Positions 1 to 7,093 are shown, numbered from the stretch's first letter. The stretch is DNA of 7,718 nucleotides from Aurantimonadaceae bacterium (GCA_003232595.1 QIIJ01000162.1:1-7718), one strand, 5' to 3'. A program made the numbers and translations. Notes: generated by a model not told the origin, from the letters alone.

Positions 1-13
1 AAGGGGATACACG

Positions 14-1426
14 CTGAGCGAACCAACCACATTGCCATTCTGGCTGTTTGTTCTGTTGATCACCTTTGCTGTGGTCGGCCTGTTTGACCGTATCTTTGTT
101 CCAAGTGTCCGCTGGTTTCTGCGTCGGCGCGTTAATATTGCCATCGACGAGTTGAACACCAGATTGAGACTCCGCATCCAGCCGTTTAAACTGACCCGCA
201 GGCAGACGCTTGTTGATCAGTTGATGTATGATCAGGAAGTGGTAAAGGCCGCAGAGGCCTATGCTCAAGAAAACAAAATACCACGTGCGGTTGCTATGGA
301 AAGGGCGCAGAAATTCGCCCGTGAGATTGTGCCTTCGTTCAACGCTTATGCCTATTTTCGTATCGGCACGCGGCTGGCGCGGGCAGTATCCAAGTGGATA
401 TACCGGGTACGGCTTGGATACACCGACAATGCAGGGCTAAAAGACATCGATCCGGATGCCACGGTTGTTTTTGTTATGAACCACCGCTCCAATATGGACT
501 ATATTCTGGTAACTTATATGGCAGCCAAAAGTGCGACGCTTTCCTATGCGGTTGGCGAATGGGCTCAGGTATTCCCCCTGCGCGGTCTTATCAGTTCCAT
601 GGGCGGCTATTTTATCCGCCGAAATTCCGGTGACCCGCTCTATCGTCGGGTTTTGGCCCGCTACGTGCGCATGGCAACCAGGCAGGGCGTAACCCAGGCA
701 GTGTTTCCCGAAGGAGGGCTTACCCGTGATGGCGCACTAAGGCCGCCGAAACTTGGCCTGCTTGGCTATATGGTGGGTGATTTTGACCCCCAGGATGGTC
801 GCGATGTGGTGTTTATTCCGGTTGGCCTGAATTACGACCGGGTGATGGAGGATCGAATATTGACATCGCGCGCCTCCGGCGAAATCGGCGGCAGGACTTT
901 CAAGGTCAGCGGGGGCAAGATATTTGGGTTTATCGCAAACAATATTAAACTGCGATTTCAAGGGCGTCTCTATAGATATGGGTATGCCTGCGTAAGTTTT
1001 GGCAAGCCCGTTTCCCTTAAAAACTGGCTGTTGGAACAAAATTGCAATCTGCGTGAATTGCCGATGAATGAGCGTTTTGAACGTATTGAGGCTTTCGCAA
1101 AGGATTTGATGGGTGGCATTGGTAAAGTAATACCGGTTCTGCCGGTCTCACTGGTTGCCACGGTATTTTTGCAATCAAGCGGCAATCCCATAAGTGAGCT
1201 GGAAATAAAGTCTCGTGCATTTGAACTGGTAGGCCGGCTTGAGAATTCAGGCGCCCACATCCACATCCCGCGCCACGACAGGGACTATGCGGTCAGCACA
1301 GGATTGCGCATGCTGCTTTTGCGTCATCTGGTGAGCGAAGATGATGGGCTGTATCGCGCCAACCCGAAAGAAACACTGCTGTTGAACTATTATGCCAATT
1401 CAATTTCGCATCTTTTCCAGAAATAG
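14..1426 (+). CDS. PlsB-like glycerolipid acyltransferase, membrane anchored; start uncertain
   Basis: Probably transfers an acyl chain to glycerol-3-phosphate or lysophosphatidate at the inner membrane, an early phospholipid step. Numbered from the TTG at 32, one hydrophobic segment spans residues 3-18, followed by a basic stretch. The acyltransferase blocks are complete and in order: NHRSNMD (HX4D, His151 and Asp156), GGYFIRR (191-197), FPEGG (225-229) and FIPVGLNYDR (261-270). GGYFIRR and HRSNMD resemble PlsB/GPAT more than PlsC. The C-terminal part (about 330-464) has no motif I can name. The frame is open to the left edge with no ATG or GTG. TTG at 32 lacks a Shine-Dalgarno sequence, whereas CTG at 14 follows AAGGGG by 7 bases and gives (M)SEPTTLPFW, like the N-termini I recall for relatives; an upstream start is not excluded. 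With CTG the protein is 470 residues. Acyl donor and exact substrate cannot be told from sequence. Confidence 0.85.
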   Translation: MSEPTTLPFWLFVLLITFAVVGLFDRIFVPSVRWFLRRRVNIAIDELNTRLRLRIQPFKLTRRQTLVDQLMYDQEVVKAAEAYAQENKIPRAVAMERAQKFAREIVPSFNAYAYFRIGTRLARAVSKWIYRVRLGYTDNAGLKDIDPDATVVFVMNHRSNMDYILVTYMAAKSATLSYAVGEWAQVFPLRGLISSMGGYFIRRNSGDPLYRRVLARYVRMATRQGVTQAVFPEGGLTRDGALRPPKLGLLGYMVGDFDPQDGRDVVFIPVGLNYDRVMEDRILTSRASGEIGGRTFKVSGGKIFGFIANNIKLRFQGRLYRYGYACVSFGKPVSLKNWLLEQNCNLRELPMNERFERIEAFAKDLMGGIGKVIPVLPVSLVATVFLQSSGNPISELEIKSRAFELVGRLENSGAHIHIPRHDRDYAVSTGLRMLLLRHLVSEDDGLYRANPKETLLLNYYANSISHLFQK

Positions 1427-1472
1427 TACCTCTGTTTCGACTTTTTGGTTAAAAGCTCTGGGTCAAAATCAG

Positions 1473-1504
1473 CACTTTAACCGGTTGTTCACATAACCTA
1501 TCTT
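1473..1504 (+). promoter_or_regulatory. Weak candidate heat-shock promoter for clpP
   Basis: CACTTTAA (1473-1480) and CCTATCTT (1497-1504) are separated by 16 bases. The second box fits the -10 form reported for alphaproteobacterial sigma-32 promoters, but the first has T where CTTGAA has a conserved G. The same 16-base spacing occurs in the better candidate before lon. It would start transcription about 100 bases before clpP. Inferred from pattern only. Confidence 0.28.
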
Positions 1505-1610
1505 TTAATCCTGCCAAGAGATTCGCTAGCAGCCCGTTTCCCAACCGGGTTAGCTCCCAAAATTACGAACAAGGCCCGAAAAAGGCTGATCAACCAAGGA
1601 ACAGTATCCG

Positions 1611-2246
1611 ATGAAGGATCCGATCGAGACATATATGAACCTGGTGCCGATGGTGGTCGAACAGACCAATCGCGGCGAGCGTTCCTATGACATATTTTCA
1701 CGTCTGCTCAAGGAGCGGATAATTTTCATTACCGGGCAAATCGAAGACGGGATGTCGACGCTTGTCTGTGCTCAACTGCTGTTTCTGGAAGCGGAAAATC
1801 CCAAAAAAGAAATTTCGATGTATATCAACTCGCCAGGTGGCGTTGTGACATCGGGCATGGCGATTTATGACACAATGCAATTTGTCAAACCGAAAATCGC
1901 AACCCTGTGCATGGGGCAGGCGGCCTCAATGGGCTCTCTTTTGCTCACGGCCGGTACCAAGGATATGCGATTTGCCCTGCCGAATGCGCGCATCATGTTA
2001 CACCAGCCTTCCGGTGGATTTCAGGGCCAGGCTTCGGATATAGAGCGCCATGCTGCTGATATCGTAAAATTGAAAAAGCGGCTGAATGAAATTTATGTCA
2101 AACATTCGGGTCAGACGCTTAAGAAAATTGAAGAAACACTGGACCGTGATCATTTCATGGATGCGGAGCAGTCAAAAGATTTCGGCATTATCGATAAAGT
2201 CATTCATTCCCGTGCCGAAATTGAAAGTGAGGAACAGGAGGAATAG
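1611..2246 (+). CDS. clpP: ATP-dependent Clp protease proteolytic subunit ClpP
   Basis: Serine peptidase that forms the double-heptamer chamber of the cytoplasmic ClpXP and ClpAP proteases and cuts unfolded chains passed in by the ATPase rings. At 211 residues it has the usual size. The catalytic triad is visible: Ser106 in GQAASMGS, His131 in MLHQPSGG, and Asp180 in the LDRDHFM segment; the Ser-His (25) and His-Asp (49) spacings equal those of E. coli ClpP. YINSPGG (71-77) and QASDIERHA (140-148), also typical, are present. The acidic tail EIESEEQEE is solvent-type sequence. The ATG at 1611 is preceded by AAGGA at 1596-1600, ten bases away. The next gene on the strand is its partner clpX, but 309 bases separate them, so they are probably not simply co-transcribed. 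Nothing suggests a truncated or inactive copy. Confidence 0.98.
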   Translation: MKDPIETYMNLVPMVVEQTNRGERSYDIFSRLLKERIIFITGQIEDGMSTLVCAQLLFLEAENPKKEISMYINSPGGVVTSGMAIYDTMQFVKPKIATLCMGQAASMGSLLLTAGTKDMRFALPNARIMLHQPSGGFQGQASDIERHAADIVKLKKRLNEIYVKHSGQTLKKIEETLDRDHFMDAEQSKDFGIIDKVIHSRAEIESEEQEE

Positions 2247-2291
2247 GGCCAGCCTAATTTGAACCGGTACTACTGGATTAAAAATGGAAAC

Positions 2292-2307
2292 ACAGGATTT
2301 ACCCTGT
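2292..2307 (+). terminator. Weak hairpin after clpP, doubtful terminator
   Basis: ACAGG (2292-2296) pairs with CCTGT (2303-2307) across a six-base loop, 46 bases after the clpP stop. Only two T's follow the stem before a G, so this is a poor intrinsic terminator. It may instead protect the 3' end of the message. Confidence 0.2.
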
Positions 2308-2369
2308 TTGCAATACGGCAATATTTTTGGTGAAAATTTTCTGCTATTAATTTAATGTTGGTATTGCAA
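2308..2369. repeat. AT-rich inverted repeat in the clpP-clpX gap
   Basis: TTGCAATAC at 2308-2316 is matched by its exact reverse complement GTATTGCAA at 2361-2369. The 44 bases between the arms are very AT-rich and contain the 10-bp palindrome GAAAATTTTC at 2332-2341. This is the most ordered part of the 309-base gap 2247-2555; the rest shows short partial repeats, an AACCGGTT palindrome at 2496-2503, and no convincing ORF or sigma-70 promoter (TTGCCT 2450-2455 with TAAACT 2472-2477, 16 apart, is only a poor candidate). It could be a regulator binding region or a long-range mRNA stem. Confidence 0.4.
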
Positions 2370-2555
2370 TTGTATCGTCGGAACAATTCGACATCTCACG
2401 TTGAGTGATGATATTGTGATCATGCGGCGATTGCTGTTTAATTCAATATTTGCCTAACTTGGGAAATTGGCTAAACTATCAGTCGAAACCGGGATAACCG
2501 GTTTGCTGTTGAACATTGTATCAGTTGGCATGTGTGCCAGACAGGAATTGAAAAT

Positions 2556-3827
2556 ATGAGCAAGATTTCCAGCAGCGGAGATTCCAAGAATACTCTTTAC
2601 TGCTCTTTCTGCGGCAAAAGCCAGCACGAGGTTCGCAAACTGATTGCCGGACCAACGGTCTTCATTTGTGATGAATGCGTTGAGTTGTGCATGGATATCA
2701 TCCGCGAGGAAAACAAGTCGTCGCTGGTGAAAAACCAGGACGGTACGCCAACTCCTCGTGAAATACTGGCTGTTCTTGATGATTATGTTATCGGCCAGCC
2801 CTATGCAAAACGGGTGCTTTCTGTTGCCGTGCACAATCATTACAAGCGACTGAACCATGCTGCCAAGAACAACGATGTGGAGCTTGCAAAGTCCAACATC
2901 ATGCTGATGGGCCCTACTGGCTGCGGCAAGACACTGCTTGCGCAAACCCTTGCCCGTATTCTTGATGTGCCCTTCACTATGGCTGATGCAACAACACTGA
3001 CCGAAGCCGGTTATGTTGGCGAAGATGTTGAAAACATCATTCTTAAACTGTTGCAATCTGCAGACTACAATGTCGAACGGGCTCAGCGTGGCATTGTCTA
3101 TATCGACGAGGTCGACAAGATTACCCGCAAGACCGACAACCCGTCCATTACCCGTGATGTTTCCGGTGAGGGTGTGCAGCAGGCATTGTTGAAAATTATG
3201 GAAGGAACGGTTGCTTCCGTTCCTCCGCAAGGCGGACGCAAACATCCCCAGCAGGAGTTTTTGCAGGTTGATACGGTCAATATCCTGTTCATTTGCGGTG
3301 GTGCGTTTTCCGGTCTTGATAAAATCATATCTGACCGTGGTCGTTCCACTTCAATTGGATTTGGTGCCAGTGTGGAAGCGCCCGATGAACGTAAAACCGG
3401 TGAGTTGTTTCAAAAAGTAGAGCCTGAAGATCTTTTGCGTTTTGGCCTCATACCGGAATTTGTTGGCCGTGTCCCTGTTCTTGCAACGCTTGAAGATCTG
3501 GACGAGGAGACACTGGTTAAAATTCTATCCGAACCCAAAAATGCTTTGGTAAAACAATATCAACGCCTGTTCGAAATGGAAGATGTGCAGCTTTCATTCC
3601 ATGAAGACGCGCTCAAGGCCATTGCTAAAAAGGCGATCAAACGCAAAACCGGCGCTCGTGGATTGAGGTCCATTCTTGAATCAATTCTGTTGGACACGAT
3701 GTTTGACCTTCCTGGCCTCGAAGGGGTGCAGGAAGTGGTCATTTCCGAAGAAGTTGTCGTTGGAAATGCCCGCCCGCTATACATCTATTCCGACAAAGGC
3801 GAAGAAAAAGAAGCCGAAAGCGCCTGA
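2556..3827 (+). CDS. clpX: ATP-dependent Clp protease ATP-binding subunit ClpX
   Basis: Hexameric AAA+ unfoldase that recognises tagged substrates (ssrA and others), threads them through its pore and delivers them to ClpP. The product is 423 residues, essentially the E. coli length. An N-terminal zinc-binding domain has Cys16, Cys19, Cys38 and Cys41. The AAA+ core shows Walker A GPTGCGKT (119-126), pore-1 loop GYVGED (152-157), Walker B VYIDEVDKI with Asp184 and Glu185, the RKH loop (228-230), the ClpP-docking IGF tripeptide (267-269), a probable arginine finger in EFVGR (Arg305) and sensor-2 GARGLR (366-371). A GTG at 2532 would add eight residues, but the ATG at 2556 has AGGA at 2543-2546 nine bases upstream and gives the family's usual MSK...DSKNTLYCSFCG start. 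The tail is acidic. The docking loop and the intact ClpP upstream imply a working ClpXP pair. Confidence 0.98.
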   Translation: MSKISSSGDSKNTLYCSFCGKSQHEVRKLIAGPTVFICDECVELCMDIIREENKSSLVKNQDGTPTPREILAVLDDYVIGQPYAKRVLSVAVHNHYKRLNHAAKNNDVELAKSNIMLMGPTGCGKTLLAQTLARILDVPFTMADATTLTEAGYVGEDVENIILKLLQSADYNVERAQRGIVYIDEVDKITRKTDNPSITRDVSGEGVQQALLKIMEGTVASVPPQGGRKHPQQEFLQVDTVNILFICGGAFSGLDKIISDRGRSTSIGFGASVEAPDERKTGELFQKVEPEDLLRFGLIPEFVGRVPVLATLEDLDEETLVKILSEPKNALVKQYQRLFEMEDVQLSFHEDALKAIAKKAIKRKTGARGLRSILESILLDTMFDLPGLEGVQEVVISEEVVVGNARPLYIYSDKGEEKEAESA

Positions 3828-3845
3828 TTTTATTGTTCTGACGCG

Positions 3846-3926
3846 ATCAGGTGCGCCCATACATCCGAATTTGCCCGATTTGGCAAATTGAGACATTTGG
3901 CACGGATGCATCCTGGCCTGATTTTT
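3846..3926 (+). terminator. Nested stem structure ending in T's after clpX, probable terminator
   Basis: Three stems are nested: ATCAGG (3846-3851) with CCTGAT (3917-3922); CATCCG (3862-3867) with CGGATG (3903-3908); and a perfect 8-bp inner hairpin AATTTGCC (3868-3875) with GGCAAATT (3882-3889) around a six-base loop. The outer stem runs directly into TTTTT (3922-3926). It starts 18 bases after the clpX stop. The internal loops are asymmetric, so it is less compact than a standard intrinsic terminator. Confidence 0.45.
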
Positions 3927-3970
3927 CGCGTCGCCTGAAGCACTGCTAATTTTACTGCGTATAAAATCAG

Positions 3971-4001
3971 CCCTTGAACACCGGGCCATTTTTTCCCACA
4001 T
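3971..4001 (+). promoter_or_regulatory. Candidate sigma-32 (heat-shock) promoter for lon
   Basis: CCCTTGAA at 3971-3978 matches the classic sigma-32 -35 element, and CCCACAT at 3995-4001 resembles the -10 CCCCAT form, with 16 bases between. lon is a heat-shock gene under this sigma factor in E. coli. The predicted start point is near 4008, giving a leader of about 150 bases before lon. Confidence 0.5.
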
Positions 4002-4003
4002 AG

Positions 4004-4022
4004 ATAGCAACTGACCTGCTAT
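4004..4022. promoter_or_regulatory. Inverted repeat at the predicted heat-shock start of lon
   Basis: ATAGCA (4004-4009) and TGCTAT (4017-4022) are exact reverse complements separated by seven bases. The element sits just downstream of the candidate sigma-32 -10 box, where it could be an operator or a 5'-end hairpin of that transcript. A second small repeat, CAATT (4048-4052) and AATTG (4057-4061), lies further down. Confidence 0.3.
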
Positions 4023-4090
4023 TCTTGGCGGGAATCAAATTGCTGACCAATTGTGTAATTGAGCGCCTGTGATACAGACATTGCGCGATA

Positions 4091-4117
4091 TTGACGTCGG
4101 GTCGCGACACATATAAT
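4091..4117 (+). promoter_or_regulatory. Candidate sigma-70 promoter for lon
   Basis: TTGACG (4091-4096) and a perfect TATAAT (4112-4117) are separated by 15 bases, a little short of the 17 optimum. The start point would fall near 4124, about 36 bases before the lon ATG. With the upstream heat-shock candidate this suggests tandem housekeeping and stress promoters. Confidence 0.5.
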
Positions 4118-4118
4118 G

Positions 4119-4139
4119 CCGGCGCTTCCCTAAGGCCGG
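4119..4139 (+). promoter_or_regulatory. GC-rich inverted repeat in the lon leader
   Basis: CCGGC (4119-4123) plus CTT (4125-4127) pairs with AAG (4132-4134) plus GCCGG (4135-4139), with one bulged G and a CCCT tetraloop: eight base pairs in 21 bases. It overlaps the start point expected from the sigma-70 promoter and ends eight bases before the ribosome binding site AAGGA (4148-4152). In the longer heat-shock transcript it would fold fully; in the short one only its 3' arm would be present. Possible operator or leader stem. Confidence 0.35.
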
Positions 4140-4159
4140 TTGCATAAAAGGATGTGAAC

Positions 4160-6589
4160 ATGCCGAATAACATAACGGATGAAATAACAATCAACGAGGA
4201 TGAAGGCCGCTATCCGGTATTGCCGCTTCGTGATATCGTCGTATTTCCCCATATGATTGTACCGCTGTTTGTCGGCCGCGAAAAATCCATTCAGGCGCTG
4301 GAAGAGGTTCTTGGGGCGGACAAGCAAATACTGCTCGCAACCCAAAAGAATTCGGCTGATGATGACCCGGAACCTGCAGCAATTTATGAAATCGGTACGA
4401 TTGCAACGGTATTGCAGCTGTTGAAGCTGCCAGACGGCACTGTCAAAGTGCTGGTTGAGGGCTCAGAGCGTGCCAAAATTCAGCGCTTCCTGGATCATCC
4501 ACATTATCACGAAGTAATTGCGACCGTGATTCCTGAACCAAATGACGATCCGGTTGAAGTTGAGGCTTTGTCGCGTTCAGTTGTGGCGGAGTTTGAGAAC
4601 TATGTGAAGTTGAACAAAAAGATATCTCCAGAGGTTATGAGTTCCGTCACCCAGATTGAGGATAATTCCAAGCTGGCTGACACTGTTTCTTCTCATCTCG
4701 CCGTAAAGATTGCCGAAAAGCAGGAAATTCTTGCCTTAATTTCGGTCAAGGAACGTCTGGAGCGGGTACTTGGCATTATGGAAAGCGAAATTTCCGTATT
4801 GCAGGTCGAAAAACGCATCCGCAGCCGTGTCAAACGGCAGATGGAAAAAACACAGCGCGAATATTATCTCAACGAACAGATGAAAGCGATCCAGAAGGAG
4901 CTTGGTGACGGCGAAGATGGTCGCGACGAGATGGGTGAACTTGAAGACAAAATCAAGAAAACCAAGTTGTCAAAGGAAGCCCGTGAAAAGGCCCGGGCAG
5001 AATTCAAGAAGCTTAAACAAATGAGCCCGATGTCAGCTGAAGCTACTGTTGTGCGCAACTATCTTGACTGGCTGCTGGGCATTCCGTGGAACCGTAAATC
5101 CCGGGTCAAGAATGATCTGAATGGCGCTGAAAAGGTACTCGACAAGGATCACTATGGCCTGGAGAAGGTCAAGGAACGTATCATCGAATATCTTGCAGTG
5201 CAATTGCGCTCCAAAAAGCTTAAAGGCCCTATCCTGTGTCTTGTTGGCCCTCCAGGTGTCGGTAAAACGTCCCTCGGCAAGTCCATTGCCAAAGCAACAG
5301 GCCGTGAGTTTGTCCGTATGTCTCTTGGCGGGGTACGTGATGAGGCGGAAATACGCGGTCACCGCAGAACCTATATTGGGTCGATGCCGGGCAAAGTAAT
5401 CCAGTCAATGAAAAAAGCAAAAAAATCAAATCCATTGTTCCTGCTCGATGAGATTGACAAAATGGGTCAGGACTTCCGCGGTGATCCGTCATCTGCCCTG
5501 CTTGAGGTTCTTGATCCCGAGCAGAACTCCACCTTTGCCGATCACTATCTTGAAGTTGATTACGATCTTTCAGATGTGATGTTTGTAACAACAGCCAACT
5601 CGTTGAATATTCCCGGCCCCTTGATGGACAGGATGGAAATCATCCGAATTGCCGGTTATACGGAAGATGAAAAAATCGAAATTGCCCGTCGTCACCTGAT
5701 CCCAAAGTCAATTGCCAATCATGCGCTGGAATCGAAAGAGTTTTCGATCACTGATGAGGCTCTGCAGAACATTATCCGTCTTTATACGCGTGAAGCTGGT
5801 GTGCGAAACCTTGAACGAGAGCTTGCGAAACTTGCCCGCAAGGCGGTGACAAAAATCCTGCGCACCGATGCGGAAACAGTTGGCGTAAACGAGCAGAACC
5901 TCGCCGACTTCCTGGGTGTTCAGCGGTTTCGATATGGTGAAGCTGAAAGCCAGGATCAGGTTGGTGTTGTTACCGGCCTGGCATGGACAGAAGTTGGCGG
6001 CGAACTATTGACAATTGAAGGTGTCATGATGCCGGGCAAGGGCAAGATGACAGTCACTGGAAACCTGCGTGATGTAATGAAAGAATCGATTTCTGCGGCT
6101 GCGAGTTACGTGCGTTCGCGGTCAATTGATTTTGGTGTGGAACCACCGATGTTTGATCGCCGGGACTTTCATGTCCACGTGCCTGAAGGGGCAACACCCA
6201 AAGATGGTCCTTCTGCCGGCACAGCAATGGCAACAGCCATAGTGTCTGTAATTACCGGCATACCTGTTCATCGCAATGTCGCCATGACCGGCGAGATAAC
6301 GTTGCGGGGCAGGGTGCTTCCAATCGGCGGGCTGAAAGAGAAGTTGCTGGCAGCCCTGCGCGGTGGCATCACCAAGGTTCTCATCCCTGAAGAAAATGCC
6401 AAGGACCTTGCTGAAATCCCGGACAACGTCAAAAATGCTCTGGAGATCGTACCGGTAGACCACCTGGATGATGTGCTTCCCCATGCATTGTTGTCGATGC
6501 CTGAAGCAATTGAATGGGATGAGACAGCTGCAGAAGCGGCAGCACTGGCTGCAAAATCAGGCGAATCATCCACTCAACTTGCACATTAG
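4160..6589 (+). CDS. lon: ATP-dependent protease Lon (endopeptidase La)
   Basis: Cytoplasmic AAA+ serine protease that degrades misfolded and short-lived regulatory proteins; ATPase and peptidase are on one chain, assembled as a hexamer. Residues about 18-210 form the LON substrate-binding domain (starting YPVLPLRDIVVFP), about 210-290 are charged and coiled-coil-like, then comes the AAA+ module with Walker A GPPGVGKT (363-370) and Walker B FLLDEID (Asp430, Glu431), with RRTYIGSMPG between them at 402-411. The C-terminal protease domain has the Ser-Lys dyad: Ser685 in PKDGPSAG and Lys728 in GGLKEKLLAA, spaced 43 as in E. coli. GTG at 4154 is in frame but only one base from AAGGA; ATG at 4160 is seven bases from it and is preferred, giving 809 residues. 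The last 25 residues are Ala/Glu-rich and look disordered. It stands alone between probable promoters and a strong terminator. Confidence 0.98.
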   Translation: MPNNITDEITINEDEGRYPVLPLRDIVVFPHMIVPLFVGREKSIQALEEVLGADKQILLATQKNSADDDPEPAAIYEIGTIATVLQLLKLPDGTVKVLVEGSERAKIQRFLDHPHYHEVIATVIPEPNDDPVEVEALSRSVVAEFENYVKLNKKISPEVMSSVTQIEDNSKLADTVSSHLAVKIAEKQEILALISVKERLERVLGIMESEISVLQVEKRIRSRVKRQMEKTQREYYLNEQMKAIQKELGDGEDGRDEMGELEDKIKKTKLSKEAREKARAEFKKLKQMSPMSAEATVVRNYLDWLLGIPWNRKSRVKNDLNGAEKVLDKDHYGLEKVKERIIEYLAVQLRSKKLKGPILCLVGPPGVGKTSLGKSIAKATGREFVRMSLGGVRDEAEIRGHRRTYIGSMPGKVIQSMKKAKKSNPLFLLDEIDKMGQDFRGDPSSALLEVLDPEQNSTFADHYLEVDYDLSDVMFVTTANSLNIPGPLMDRMEIIRIAGYTEDEKIEIARRHLIPKSIANHALESKEFSITDEALQNIIRLYTREAGVRNLERELAKLARKAVTKILRTDAETVGVNEQNLADFLGVQRFRYGEAESQDQVGVVTGLAWTEVGGELLTIEGVMMPGKGKMTVTGNLRDVMKESISAAASYVRSRSIDFGVEPPMFDRRDFHVHVPEGATPKDGPSAGTAMATAIVSVITGIPVHRNVAMTGEITLRGRVLPIGGLKEKLLAALRGGITKVLIPEENAKDLAEIPDNVKNALEIVPVDHLDDVLPHALLSMPEAIEWDETAAEAAALAAKSGESSTQLAH

Positions 6590-6644
6590 GGCCTGATTCC
6601 CCGTCGGAAAATATGCCCAATTTCAGGTTTAAATGAAACATGAC

Positions 6645-6677
6645 ACAGCCGGACTCTCCGAGTTCGGCTGTTTTTTT
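6645..6677 (+). terminator. Intrinsic terminator of lon
   Basis: A 12-bp stem, ACAGCCGGACTC (6645-6656) with GAGTTCGGCTGT (6660-6671), has one G-T wobble and a TCC loop, and runs into seven T's (6671-6677). It lies 55 bases after the lon stop and separates lon from the HU gene. Confidence 0.95.
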
Positions 6678-6817
6678 GCCGAAAACTGCCATTGCAGCGT
6701 TAAAAACGCAAGGAATACGGGGCTTTGTCTTGTAAATATATCCGGAAAAGATGATTATCCGGCGAATCCAAGTGAGTCGCGTATCCCGACACCAAAACAC
6801 CAAGAAGGAACATTTGA

Positions 6818-7093
6818 ATGAACAAAAATGAACTTATTGCTTCGGTTGCAGAAAAGACCGATATGACAAAAGAACAGGCTGGTGCTGCTGTTGAAGCAAC
6901 CATCCAGACTATTTCAGAGACAATGCAAGGTGGAGGAGAGGTTCGCCTTCTTGGTTTCGGAAATTTTCTGGTAACACACCGCAAAGCATCCAAAGGACGT
7001 AACCCACAGACAGGTGCGGCTATTGATATTGCTGCAACAAATGTTCCAAAATTCAAGCCTGGCAAAGGATTGAAGGAACTGGTGAACAGCTAG
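6818..7093 (+). CDS. hupB: HU-family DNA-binding protein (HU-beta type)
   Basis: Small basic nucleoid protein that binds and bends DNA as a dimer, compacting the chromosome and assisting replication, repair and transcription. At 91 residues it has standard HU length. It opens with the typical MNKNELIASVAEKTDM helix, has the GFGNF turn (46-50), and the DNA-gripping beta-arm with RNPQTG (61-66), where Pro63 is the residue that intercalates into DNA; it ends VPKFKPGKGLKELVN. This form fits HU rather than IHF. The ATG at 6818 has AAGGAA (6805-6810) seven bases upstream. The lon terminator lies 140 bases before it, so it needs its own promoter; TTGTAA (6730-6735) with GATTAT (6753-6758), 17 apart, is a weak candidate. 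GCGTT (6697-6701) and AACGC (6705-6709) form a small inverted repeat in the leader. The only HU gene in view, it may still have paralogues elsewhere. Confidence 0.96.
   Translation: MNKNELIASVAEKTDMTKEQAGAAVEATIQTISETMQGGGEVRLLGFGNFLVTHRKASKGRNPQTGAAIDIAATNVPKFKPGKGLKELVNS

Noticed and set aside
1441..1455. CTTTT/AAAAG hairpin after the acyltransferase gene as a terminator
   Set aside because: The stem is only five A-T-rich pairs and no T tract follows; it would not terminate transcription.
2454..3245. 263-residue open frame on the minus strand opposite clpX
   Set aside because: It is fully antisense to the conserved ClpX coding region, begins inside it, shows no domain I recognise, and its openness follows from clpX codon composition.
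6739..6762. Direct repeat TATCCGG (6739-6745 and 6756-6762) before the HU gene
   Set aside because: Seven bases repeated once at 17-base spacing is weak, and no known site matches it.
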